Origin: CAYOKT01 sp964404605
Lineage (GTDB): Bacteria > Electryoneota > Electryoneia > Electryoneales > Electryoneaceae
Reading direction: 5' to 3'
DNA: 5,498 nucleotides
NCBI GenBank assembly: GCA_964404605.1
Contig: CAYOKT010000135.1
Span: 1-5,498, forward strand
The notes under the pieces are model-generated. The model worked only from the letters and a program-made list of their open reading frames with translations, was not told where the DNA came from and ran no database searches. Positions 1-5,480 of this stretch are shown in pieces. A program made the position numbers and the translations under genes. How positions within the stretch are numbered: position 1 is the first letter of the stretch; every line of letters begins with the position of its first letter.

Positions 1-28
1 GGTGCAGCAGGGTTCCGTGGGGACCGTC

Positions 29-514
29 CTACGGGGTGAACACCGCATAGCCCCAGGTCTCATCCGTCCGGAAGACGCTGACCTCGTACTCCTCGCCCGC
101 GACGAGTTCGAGCTCCTCGCTGAAGGTCTCGATAGCGCCGTCGGGGACCGTACCGTGAGTCACCGGGGACTCGATCCCGTCCTCGTTCGGCGTGACGATG
201 CCCCATACGGGATTTTCCGGGTCACTTGTGTAGTTCACGGTGAGCGCCATCACGGGCCCGCCGTCCCAGGAATAGGTCGGTGTGGTCCCGGTCCCGACGG
301 TGATGGTGATGCCGCCTTCCCCGCCACCGCCTCCGCCTTCACCGGGCGGCGGGCTCTCGGCGGGGCCGCCGGTAAACTCCCCGCCGCCGGCGCCGTAGGG
401 GTTCGTCCCTCCGCCCGTCGCGCCGCCCACCGAGCCGGTCGTCGTGTTGCCGCACCCGACGACCAGCGCCGCCATCGCGAGCAGCACCAGGCCGATCCAC
501 AAGCTTTTCCTCAT
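29..514 (-). CDS. Small lipoprotein, Gly-rich linker plus beta-rich C-terminal domain
   Basis: The product has 161 residues. Residues 1-20 are a signal peptide (MRK, then a Leu/Val/Ala core). They end in a lipobox V18-V19-G20-C21, so C21 should be lipidated and the protein membrane-anchored. Residues 22-68 are a Gly/Thr/Pro-rich flexible linker with a run of six glycines. Residues 69-161 form a compact, beta-rich, acidic domain (ITITVG, YSWDGG, SPVTHGTVPDGA, EYEVSVFRTD, ending AVFTP). From memory this domain resembles one recurring in lipoproteins of uncultured Gram-negative phyla, but I cannot name it. A GTG codon lies directly before the ATG. AGGAGG at 519-524 leaves four bases before ATG but only one before GTG, so I chose ATG at 514. 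The gene follows the barrel-protein gene by 98 bp on the same strand and is probably co-transcribed. The function is unknown; a surface-exposed domain on a tether is the inference. Confidence 0.85.
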   Translation of the reverse strand: MRKSLWIGLVLLAMAALVVGCGNTTTGSVGGATGGGTNPYGAGGGEFTGGPAESPPPGEGGGGGGEGGITITVGTGTTPTYSWDGGPVMALTVNYTSDPENPVWGIVTPNEDGIESPVTHGTVPDGAIETFSEELELVAGEEYEVSVFRTDETWGYAVFTP

Positions 515-545
515 CACCCCTCCTCACTCGATCCCCCAAGGACGA

Positions 546-589
546 ATCGCCCGGACGCTCCGGGATACTCAAACAGGGCGCCGGGCGAT
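546..589 (-). repeat. Perfect 9-bp inverted repeat forming a long intercistronic stem-loop
   Basis: The minus strand carries ATCGCCCGG (589-581) and, 26 bases later, its exact complement CCGGGCGAT (554-546). Inside this stem, CGCCC can pair with GGAGCG around a bulged A, extending the stem to about 14 bp with two single-base bulges. It lies between the barrel-protein stop and the lipoprotein Shine-Dalgarno. No strong T-run follows on either strand (minus strand continues TTCGTCC), so it looks less like a rho-independent terminator. A partial terminator, RNA-processing or mRNA-stability element is more likely. Confidence 0.6.
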
Positions 590-612
590 GTCGTCCACAG
601 GGAAAAAGTTGG

Positions 613-1752
613 TTACCAGGTGTACTTCAGCGAGATGCGGGTCAGCAGGTTGTTCGTCGCGCCGCTGACGAAGTTCGGGCCGCCATAGAGGAAGCTCTCG
701 TTGAAGCGGCCATCGAGGTCGAACTGCCCGAAGTGCAGGCCGACGCCGAAGGCCATGCCGAAGTCGGAGAAGCTCTGGGCGCTTTCGACGGTCGTCGTGC
801 CACCGGCATCCGTCTTCGTGCTCACCTTCTTGAACACCTGGCCGACGCCGATCCGGGCGGTCAACCAGTCATTCACCTGCGACTCGACCGCGGCGTAGAA
901 CGCCGGGAGCACGAGGGTCCCAACCGTGGATTCGGTGGTGGTCCCCGCGCCGTCGTCGGTCTTGTCCGTGCTGCTGCTGTACCCGAAGGGCTCCACGGCG
1001 AGGACGAGCATGTTCATGTCATCGATCATCGTGCTCAAGCCGACGCCGACACCGAAACCCATCAACGAGGTATCGTCCTTGGAGTCGGGCGCCGTGGCAT
1101 TGGACACTGACCCGTTACCCGTCGTAAACGTCACCACCGGAACCAGAGTGGCGTTGGAGCCGAAGTCCATGGTCGTGCGGGCATTGAGGGTGAATCCGAA
1201 CCCGCTCTCCTCGACGTTCTTCGAGACCCCTTCGACTTCCTGCTTGCCGCTGAGGATATCAACACGGCCACCGACATCGAACTGATCCGTGCTGTAACCG
1301 CCGAGCAGCTCGATCAGGCGCACACTCTCGCTCTTCAACGCCCCCGCGGCGGCCTGGTCATCCGAGAAGCTGTCGCTGCCGAGGGCGATACCGAAGCCGA
1401 GATTGCCGAGACCCGCCATCAACATGTGCATACGGTCCAGGGTGATGTTCGTGTAGCTGACACCGCTCACACCACTGACACCGCGGTTGAAGTACATCCC
1501 GAGGTCGAAGCCCTGGTCCGCGAAGTAGTAGTTCACCCCGGCGGTACGGTCCGCGTTGGCGGTGGCGGTTGTCCCCAGTTCGCCGACGACCTGGTTGCGG
1601 TATTGGGACAACAGGCCCGGGAAGATAAACACGTTCGTGTCATCCGTGATGTACAGGCCTATACCGCCCAATCCGTCCACGCGGCTCTCGGTGGCCAGCA
1701 CCGGCATGGCCACAAGAACGATGAGAATCAACACTAACGCTGTCCGTTTCAA
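613..1752 (-). CDS. Outer-membrane beta-barrel-like protein, TTG start
   Basis: The product has 379 residues. Residues 1-20 are a classic Sec signal peptide: KR, a hydrophobic core ALVLILIVLVA, then PVLA with cleavage before TES. The mature part is rich in Gly, Thr, Ser and alternating hydrophobic/polar segments typical of transmembrane beta strands (LMGFGVGVGLSTM, FGMAFGVGLHFG). It ends LTRISLKYTW, an amphipathic strand with a terminal aromatic residue like the BAM recognition signal. The mature N-terminus (SRVDGLGGIGLYITDDTNVFI) resembles, from memory, uncharacterised barrel proteins of FCB-type bacteria. The TTG start is preferred because AGGAGG ends six bases before it and it gives a clean signal peptide. 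Upstream in-frame ATGs have no ribosome site and would bury the signal. A sigma70-like promoter and structured leader precede it, and the lipoprotein gene follows. The role is unassigned; porin, transporter or structural protein are all possible. Confidence 0.85.
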   Translation of the reverse strand: MKRTALVLILIVLVAMPVLATESRVDGLGGIGLYITDDTNVFIFPGLLSQYRNQVVGELGTTATANADRTAGVNYYFADQGFDLGMYFNRGVSGVSGVSYTNITLDRMHMLMAGLGNLGFGIALGSDSFSDDQAAAGALKSESVRLIELLGGYSTDQFDVGGRVDILSGKQEVEGVSKNVEESGFGFTLNARTTMDFGSNATLVPVVTFTTGNGSVSNATAPDSKDDTSLMGFGVGVGLSTMIDDMNMLVLAVEPFGYSSSTDKTDDGAGTTTESTVGTLVLPAFYAAVESQVNDWLTARIGVGQVFKKVSTKTDAGGTTTVESAQSFSDFGMAFGVGLHFGQFDLDGRFNESFLYGGPNFVSGATNNLLTRISLKYTW

Positions 1753-1756
1753 GATA

Positions 1757-1766
1757 CCCCTCCTCT
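1757..1766 (-). promoter_or_regulatory. Strong ribosome binding site that fixes the TTG start
   Basis: The minus strand reads AGAGGAGGGG here. The AGGAGG core (1759-1764) is separated by six bases from TTG at 1752. The combination of a near-perfect Shine-Dalgarno with a weak start codon decides the annotation of the barrel protein. Confidence 0.85.
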
Positions 1767-1779
1767 TTCGTTTGCGATC

Positions 1780-1905
1780 CACCCGCTCTCCGCGGGTGCA
1801 TCGACCCATCACCGGCGTTTCCCCCGTGCCACTCCCTCTCTCGCCGCGGCAATCGGCCGGCCCCGGCCGCCCGGGGGAACCAGTCTCCCCGCCCGCCATG
1901 CGGGC
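1780..1905 (-). promoter_or_regulatory. Hairpin-rich 5' leader of the barrel-protein gene
   Basis: Four perfect inverted repeats lie in this untranslated leader. In transcript order they are GCCCGC/GCGGGC with a 3-base loop (1891-1905), GGGGA/TCCCC with a 7-base loop (1874-1890), GGCCGG/CCGGCC separated by 2 bases (1855-1868), and CACCCGC/GCGGGTG with loop GGAGA (1780-1798). The first three are almost contiguous, and the last ends 13 bases before the extended Shine-Dalgarno. I compared the leader with cobalamin and cyclic-di-GMP riboswitch consensus sequences I know and found no match. GC-rich DNA produces short hairpins by chance, so regulatory meaning is inferred. Confidence 0.4.
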
Positions 1906-1937
1906 TTGTTCCTTTATCATATGAACCAGTTGTGGCA

Positions 1938-1966
1938 AATATAGGCGCGCACTACAGGTGCCTCAA
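1938..1966 (-). promoter_or_regulatory. Sigma70-type promoter for the barrel protein and lipoprotein
   Basis: On the minus strand TTGAGG (1961-1966) is followed after exactly 17 bases by TATATT (1938-1943). This gives a predicted transcript start near 1931 and a leader of about 180 nt before the TTG codon. The stretch upstream of the -35 box (about 1976-1996) is A/T-rich in otherwise GC-rich DNA, as expected for an UP element. No other promoter of similar quality was seen ahead of this gene. Confidence 0.6.
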
Positions 1967-2042
1967 GGCATCTGCGAAAATCCAAATTGTTTTTGTCCAT
2001 CGCCTGGAGGCCAACCGACTTTTCAGAGAGCCGGCATTTCAA

Positions 2043-2067
2043 GGGGCTCCGGATGACGAGAAGCCCC
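2043..2067 (-). terminator. Possible weak terminator after the exonuclease-like gene
   Basis: The minus strand forms GGGGCTTC, a 9-base loop, then GGAGCCCC: an eight-pair stem with one G-T wobble. Only TT follows before GAAATG, so the U-tract is poor. The stem begins 3 bases beyond the TGA that closes the in-frame tail at 2071-2151, and about 85 bases beyond the TAA. It separates the exonuclease-like gene from the promoter of the next minus-strand unit. Confidence 0.4.
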
Positions 2068-2070
2068 GCT

Positions 2071-2151
2071 TCATGGACGGAGCAGCTCGACGATGAACGC
2101 CTCCCCGATGGGGTCGGTGTAGTCGATGCCCGCGCGGTGGAAGACGGCCGC
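2071..2151 (-). other. Coding-like in-frame tail beyond the TAA of the exonuclease-like gene
   Basis: Directly after the TAA at 2152-2154, the same minus-strand frame stays open for 26 codons to a TGA at 2071-2073. It begins AAVFHRAGIDYTD and ends GEAFIVELLRP. By hand count, G or C occupies about 19 of 26 first, 11 of 26 second and 24 of 26 third codon positions, the profile of real coding sequence in GC-rich bacteria. There is no start codon or ribosome site to make it a separate gene. It may be the remnant C-terminus of a once longer protein, a readthrough extension, or a sequence error at the stop. Confidence 0.4.
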
Positions 2152-2895
2152 TTACTCTTCCGGCCCTCCCGGCGCAGGCTCCCCTTTCCCCGCGCCGGCG
2201 AGCATCGCGCGGTACAATGCGGCGTTGAACTCCGCCCCGGTCAAGCCGGTATGCTCCAGGGGATCATGGGTCTCTTCGGGAACGCTGAACCGCCGGGCGA
2301 GGCGGCCGCCCTGCAGGTCGCGTACCCCCAGTCCCCAGGCCATCGAGGGGAGGTCGAGAACGTAATAGTAGAAGAGCTCGCGCCAGGAACGGCCCTGCGA
2401 TCGGAACAGGTGGTCGAGGAACGCGGTGTCGAACTGGCAGTTGAAGGCGGTCAGCAGCAGGTCTCTCCCCTCCGCGGCCGCCCGGCAGAAGGCGATGATG
2501 CTGTCCACCGCCACGGCGGGGCCGACCGCGCCGAACGTCTCCCAGAGAACGGGATCGAAGCCGTTCACCTGTACCGCGCCCGTCTCGGTCCGCTCGGGAC
2601 GGTCCGGCTGGATGCGGAGGAAAAGCCGGCTCAGCTCGCGCCCCTCGAGGTCGGTGATGACCAGTCCGATGTCGATCATTTCGTGGTAACCGGGGGTCAG
2701 GCCGGTGGTTTCCACGTCGATGAAAGCGAGGCGCCAGTCCCCCGGCGACTCGGAGGGAAGCGCGGCCGGGAGCGGGGCCTCACGCGCCGCCCGCACATGG
2801 GGAGGCTCCTGCGCGGCTGCTGCCGCCGGGTGCAGCAATGCCGCCGCGAGCAGGAGCAGCAGGTTCCTCGTAATGGGCCGACTCATTCCCGCCAT
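2152..2895 (-). CDS. Exported DnaQ-like (DEDDh) 3'-5' exonuclease-fold protein, last Asp missing
   Basis: The product has 247 residues. ATG at 2895 sits five bases after AGGAGG (2901-2906), so the start is firm. Residues 1-28 look like a Sec signal peptide: RPITRN, then LLLLLAAALL, then HPAAAAA with cleavage before QEPP. The RNase-T/DnaQ-type domain spans about 55-232. Exo I is FIDVETTGL with D60 and E62. Exo II is AFNCQFDTAFL with D156. Exo III aligns as HTGLTGAEFNAALY to the usual HxALxDA pattern, with H215 present but the metal-binding Asp replaced by G220. Family members are normally cytoplasmic and remove nucleotides from 3' ends using four acidic residues. This one is predicted to be periplasmic or secreted, and may be inactive, have altered chemistry, or use nearby E222. 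The C-terminal residues 233-247 are linker-like. The fold call is confident; activity and substrate are unknown. Confidence 0.85.
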   Translation of the reverse strand: MAGMSRPITRNLLLLLAAALLHPAAAAAQEPPHVRAAREAPLPAALPSESPGDWRLAFIDVETTGLTPGYHEMIDIGLVITDLEGRELSRLFLRIQPDRPERTETGAVQVNGFDPVLWETFGAVGPAVAVDSIIAFCRAAAEGRDLLLTAFNCQFDTAFLDHLFRSQGRSWRELFYYYVLDLPSMAWGLGVRDLQGGRLARRFSVPEETHDPLEHTGLTGAEFNAALYRAMLAGAGKGEPAPGGPEE

Positions 2896-2952
2896 CTCCC
2901 CCTCCTTTCGTGACAGAGGAGCGCTCCCGCGCCCGGAGAACGCCGTCGGCGC

Positions 2953-2981
2953 AATATACTTGCACGGGTCACCCGTTCGAG
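2953..2981 (-). promoter_or_regulatory. Candidate promoter with embedded 13-bp palindrome
   Basis: On the minus strand TATATT (2953-2958) is a good -10 box, identical to that of the barrel-protein promoter. At 17 bases upstream only CTCGAA is found, a poor -35. The spacer holds the perfect palindrome ACGGGTGACCCGT (2964-2976), placed where a repressor or activator dimer would act. It sits in the 111-bp gap between the terB stop and the exonuclease-like gene, whose start is 57 bases downstream of the -10 box. A weak -35 plus an operator-like site suggests regulated transcription; this is inference. Confidence 0.4.
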
Positions 2982-3006
2982 GGGGGAAATCCTTGCCGGC
3001 GGGCTA

Positions 3007-3477
3007 TTAAACCGGAGGCGCGCCGCCCCGCAGGCGGTCCTGCGCTTCGAGCTTGGCGGCGATGAAATCGCCGTGGCTGAGGTTCAACAGGGCGGCGAGA
3101 CGGTGGGCGAGGTAATCCTCGTGCGCATCCAGCTTGCCGTCGGCATAGATCACCTCCCACACCTCGCTGAGGACCTCCTGCTTCTCATCGCGGTTCATTC
3201 GTTCGTTCAGGCGGTTGGTGAACTGCCACAGGTCAACGCTGTTTTCCCGTTCGCTCGAGGCGTGTTCCATCAACGTTTCCGCTTCCTCGTCGTTCAGCTC
3301 GTACCGCTCCTTCAAGGTCCGGATGACATAGTCCCTCTCCTCGGGGGTGAACACGTCATCCGCCTGCGCGGCTTCGAGGAGAAGGACGCAGATCGCGAGG
3401 CTCAAGTCACGCGCGCCGGTGTCGCTGCTCGCCTCCGGAACCTGCGGCGCGAAAAGAAACTGCAGTCGCTTCAGCAT
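3007..3477 (-). CDS. TerB-family protein
   Basis: The product has 156 residues, about the usual length for a stand-alone TerB domain. It is almost entirely helical and acidic, with no signal peptide or membrane segment, so it is cytoplasmic. Two repeated-looking helix-loop elements carry the family's acidic signatures: EAAQADDVFTPEER (35-48) near the N-terminus and YADGKLDAHED (111-121) near the C-terminus, with conserved Asp residues thought to bind metal in TerB. ATG at 3477 has GGGAG seven bases upstream. TerB was named from tellurite-resistance operons, but single TerB-domain proteins are widespread and mostly of unknown role. No terA, terC, terD or terZ gene is nearby, so tellurite resistance should not be assumed. 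It is divergent from the helicase gene and 111 bp upstream of the exonuclease-like gene. Confidence 0.85.
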   Translation of the reverse strand: MLKRLQFLFAPQVPEASSDTGARDLSLAICVLLLEAAQADDVFTPEERDYVIRTLKERYELNDEEAETLMEHASSERENSVDLWQFTNRLNERMNRDEKQEVLSEVWEVIYADGKLDAHEDYLAHRLAALLNLSHGDFIAAKLEAQDRLRGGAPPV

Positions 3478-3831
3478 CGTTCATCTCCCAGGCGAAACTG
3501 ACTGTAGGGGACGTTCCACCAACCGTTGCACGCATTTATGGAACATGCCTCGTGGCGAAAGGCGGCGATCTGTTTCATCACGGTATACGGCGCATCGACC
3601 CGATCGTTCCCCGCCCGTCGCTCCGGCGGAGGAGGTCCGCGCCACAAGATACTCATCCGGCGGCTCGCCCGGCAGCCTCCCTCGTGTTCGCGGAAAGCTC
3701 TCCCGCGGCCCGGTCCAGCGTGCGAAGCGCGGTTCAAAATACTATGTTGGGCACGATCATGATCCGGCGGGTGATATTTCCCTTCAATGGTGAAGGAATG
3801 GACCCCGCGCAATTTAGGAGAGAGAGACTTC
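3478..3831. other. Gene-free divergent intergenic region
   Basis: This stretch separates the divergent terB and helicase starts and should contain both promoters. No frame shows convincing codon bias or a ribosome site with a plausible gene. The right part (about 3731-3790) is A/T-richer than its surroundings. It contains the perfect 10-bp palindrome GATCATGATC (3755-3764) and AT-rich hexamers, but no pair of boxes with good spacing. A small hairpin, CGCGG/CCGCG, occurs at 3689-3707. I could not pin down either promoter. Confidence 0.5.
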
Positions 3832-5391
3832 GTGGCACGCCGTAAAGAGACGAGACGACCCTCCGCCGCCCTCCTCGAGAGGGACAGCGGCGGTGGACTG
3901 GCTGGAAACCGACCGACCGAATTGGAACCGAAAGACTCCCTGCCCGAGGTGACACTCGAGCAACTGCCCGACACCCTGCGCACCGCCTGCGCACGCGAGG
4001 GCTGGACCTCCCTGATGCCGGTACAGGCGAAGACCATTCCCTACATCCTGGCGAAACGCGACCTGATGGTCCAGTCGCGCACCGGGAGCGGCAAGACCGG
4101 CGCCTTCCTGCTGCCGATCATGCAGCGGATCGACCGTGAAAACGCCTCCTGCCAGGCGCTGATCCTCGTCCCCACCCGGGAGCTGGCGAAGCAGGTGACG
4201 AAGGACGCCGAATCCCTCTTCGGCGACGAAGGAATTCGCATCGTGGCGGTGTACGGCGGGGTCGGCTACGGCCCGCAACTGGACGCCTTCCGCAAGGGAG
4301 CACACCTTGTCATCGGCACCCCCGGGCGGGTGCTCGACCACCTGATGAGGCGCTCACTCTCGCTGCACGAGCTGAAAATCCTCATCTTCGACGAGGCGGA
4401 CCGCATGCTCTCCATGGGGTTCTACCCCGACATGAAGCAGGTGCAGCGTTTCCTCCCCAAGCGGCGGATCAACGGCTACATGTTCTCCGCCACCTACCCG
4501 CCCCATGTGATGCGCCTCGCCGGCGAATTCCTGCACGAGCCGGGGTTCCTCAGCCTCAGCTCGGACAGCGTGTACGTGGCGGAGACCGAGCATGTCTTCT
4601 ATTCCGTCCCCGAAAACGACAAGGACCGCGCCCTGGTGCGCATCCTCGAGATGGAGAACCCGGCCTCCGCGATCATCTTCTGCAACACCAGGGCGAAGGT
4701 GAACTATGTCAACACCGTGTTGCAGCGCTTCGGGTTCGATGCCGACGAGCTGAGTTCCGACCTCTCGCAGGGCGAACGGGAACGGGTGATGGCGCGGGTC
4801 CGGGCGGGGACGCTGCGCTACCTGGTCGCCACCGATGTCGCCGCGCGGGGGATCGACATTCACGACCTCTCCCATGTCATCCAGTACGAACCGCCGGATG
4901 ACCCGGAGGGATACATCCACCGCGCCGGGCGCACGGGGCGGGCCGGAGCCAGCGGGGTGGCGATCTCGCTGGTCGGGGGGATGGAGAAACTGGTGCTGAA
5001 GCGTATCGCCGCCCGGTTCGGATTCCACCTGCAGGAACGGAAACTGCCCAGCGATGACGAGGTGCGCGCGCTCCTCACCGAGCGCCTGACCGCGCTGCTC
5101 GAGGCGCGTTTGCGCGCCCGGGACATCCTGCAGACCGAACGCTTGCAGTGGTTCGTTCCCATCGCCCGCTCTTTCGCCGACAGTGAGGACGGCATGCAAC
5201 TGCTCGCCCTCCTGCTGGACGATTCCTATCAGCATCTGCTGCGCAGGCCGCAGACCCTGCCGGGACGGGAGGAGGAGGCCGGCGGGGAAATCCCGCTCGA
5301 GCAACCCTCATCCGGGGAGCGGAAGCCCGATTCCGGCGGCGCGCGGAGGGAGAAACGGCAACCCGGGCGGCGCGGCCAACGTCGGCGCTGA
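3832..5391 (+). CDS. DEAD-box ATP-dependent RNA helicase
   Basis: The product has 519 residues. It unwinds or remodels RNA using ATP, acting in the cytoplasm on ribosome assembly, mRNA decay or cold adaptation. All core motifs are present: Q motif with Q65, motif I SRTGSGKT (82-89), Ia PTREL (114-118), Ib TPGR (163-166), II DEAD (187-190), III SAT (219-221), IV IIFCNTR (281-287), V ATDVAARGID (333-342) and VI HRAGRTGR (363-370). The Q motif is slightly divergent (GWTSLMPVQ). After the core comes a helical segment with LPSDDEV, like the linker of DeaD/CsdA proteins, then a disordered, highly basic tail ending GRRGQRRR. I see no DbpA-type RNA-binding domain, and the protein is shorter than E. 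coli DeaD. GTG at 3832 is chosen because AGGAG lies at 3816-3820. An in-frame ATG at 3787 has no ribosome site but would add 15 residues. Confidence 0.93.
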   Translation: MARRKETRRPSAALLERDSGGGLAGNRPTELEPKDSLPEVTLEQLPDTLRTACAREGWTSLMPVQAKTIPYILAKRDLMVQSRTGSGKTGAFLLPIMQRIDRENASCQALILVPTRELAKQVTKDAESLFGDEGIRIVAVYGGVGYGPQLDAFRKGAHLVIGTPGRVLDHLMRRSLSLHELKILIFDEADRMLSMGFYPDMKQVQRFLPKRRINGYMFSATYPPHVMRLAGEFLHEPGFLSLSSDSVYVAETEHVFYSVPENDKDRALVRILEMENPASAIIFCNTRAKVNYVNTVLQRFGFDADELSSDLSQGERERVMARVRAGTLRYLVATDVAARGIDIHDLSHVIQYEPPDDPEGYIHRAGRTGRAGASGVAISLVGGMEKLVLKRIAARFGFHLQERKLPSDDEVRALLTERLTALLEARLRARDILQTERLQWFVPIARSFADSEDGMQLLALLLDDSYQHLLRRPQTLPGREEEAGGEIPLEQPSSGERKPDSGGARREKRQPGRRGQRRR

Positions 5392-5469
5392 ACGGGCCGA
5401 CAGAGCGGGCGGCGATGTTCATCGGCTATGGTGGTTCTTGAAGGTCGGGCTCGATGTCTCGGGTCGTGC

Positions 5470-5480
5470 GCTCTTTGACA
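5470..5480 (+). promoter_or_regulatory. boxA-like antitermination element or consensus -35 box at the right edge
   Basis: GCTCTTTGACA closely resembles boxA (E. coli rrn: TGCTCTTTAACA), the RNA site bound by NusB-NusE in rRNA leaders, and the CTTTGACA motif commonly seen upstream of 16S genes. The same bases contain a perfect -35 hexamer TTGACA (5475-5480) whose -10 box would start at the last base of the window, so both readings are open. Either one indicates a plus-strand transcription unit beginning beyond the window. It lies about 80 bases after the helicase stop. Confidence 0.45.

Noticed and set aside
1..28. Imperfect GGTCCC/GGAACC hairpin after the lipoprotein stop
   Set aside because: The stem has an internal mismatch and the sequence is cut by the window edge, so termination cannot be judged.
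2..688. 228-codon open frame on the plus strand at the left edge
   Set aside because: It overlaps the lipoprotein gene and the 3' end of the barrel-protein gene, whose products have clear export signals. The plus-frame product is low-complexity and Arg/Pro-rich.
1891..1915. GCCCGC-CAT-GCGGGC followed by TTGTTCCTTT as a plus-strand terminator
   Set aside because: No plus-strand gene lies upstream to be terminated, and the T-run is interrupted. It is better read as part of the minus-strand leader.
1753..1938. N-terminal extension of the barrel protein from an upstream ATG
   Set aside because: The extension would begin inside the -10 box, has no ribosome site, and would put about 60 polar residues before an otherwise perfect signal peptide.
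1987..2913. 308-codon open frame on the plus strand
   Set aside because: It is antisense to the exonuclease-like gene in codon register. It lacks a ribosome site, its product has no recognisable domain, and the opposite strand carries clear DnaQ motifs and a signal peptide.
3471..3656. 61-codon minus-strand reading frame ending over the terB start (MSILWRGPPPPERR...)
   Set aside because: No Shine-Dalgarno, mixed third-position usage unlike neighbouring genes, and no recognisable features. The overlap with terB is probably accidental.
3731..3738. GGTTCAAA resembling a tRNA T-loop
   Set aside because: The flanking bases do not form a T stem, and no acceptor, D or anticodon arm could be found around it.
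3747..3778. TTGGGC and GATATT as a helicase promoter
   Set aside because: The spacer is 20 bases and both boxes are weak, so the pair is not a supported promoter.
4354..5304. 316-codon open frame on the minus strand
   Set aside because: It is an antisense shadow of the helicase, which has all its core motifs on the plus strand; the His/Gln/Val-rich product looks non-biological.
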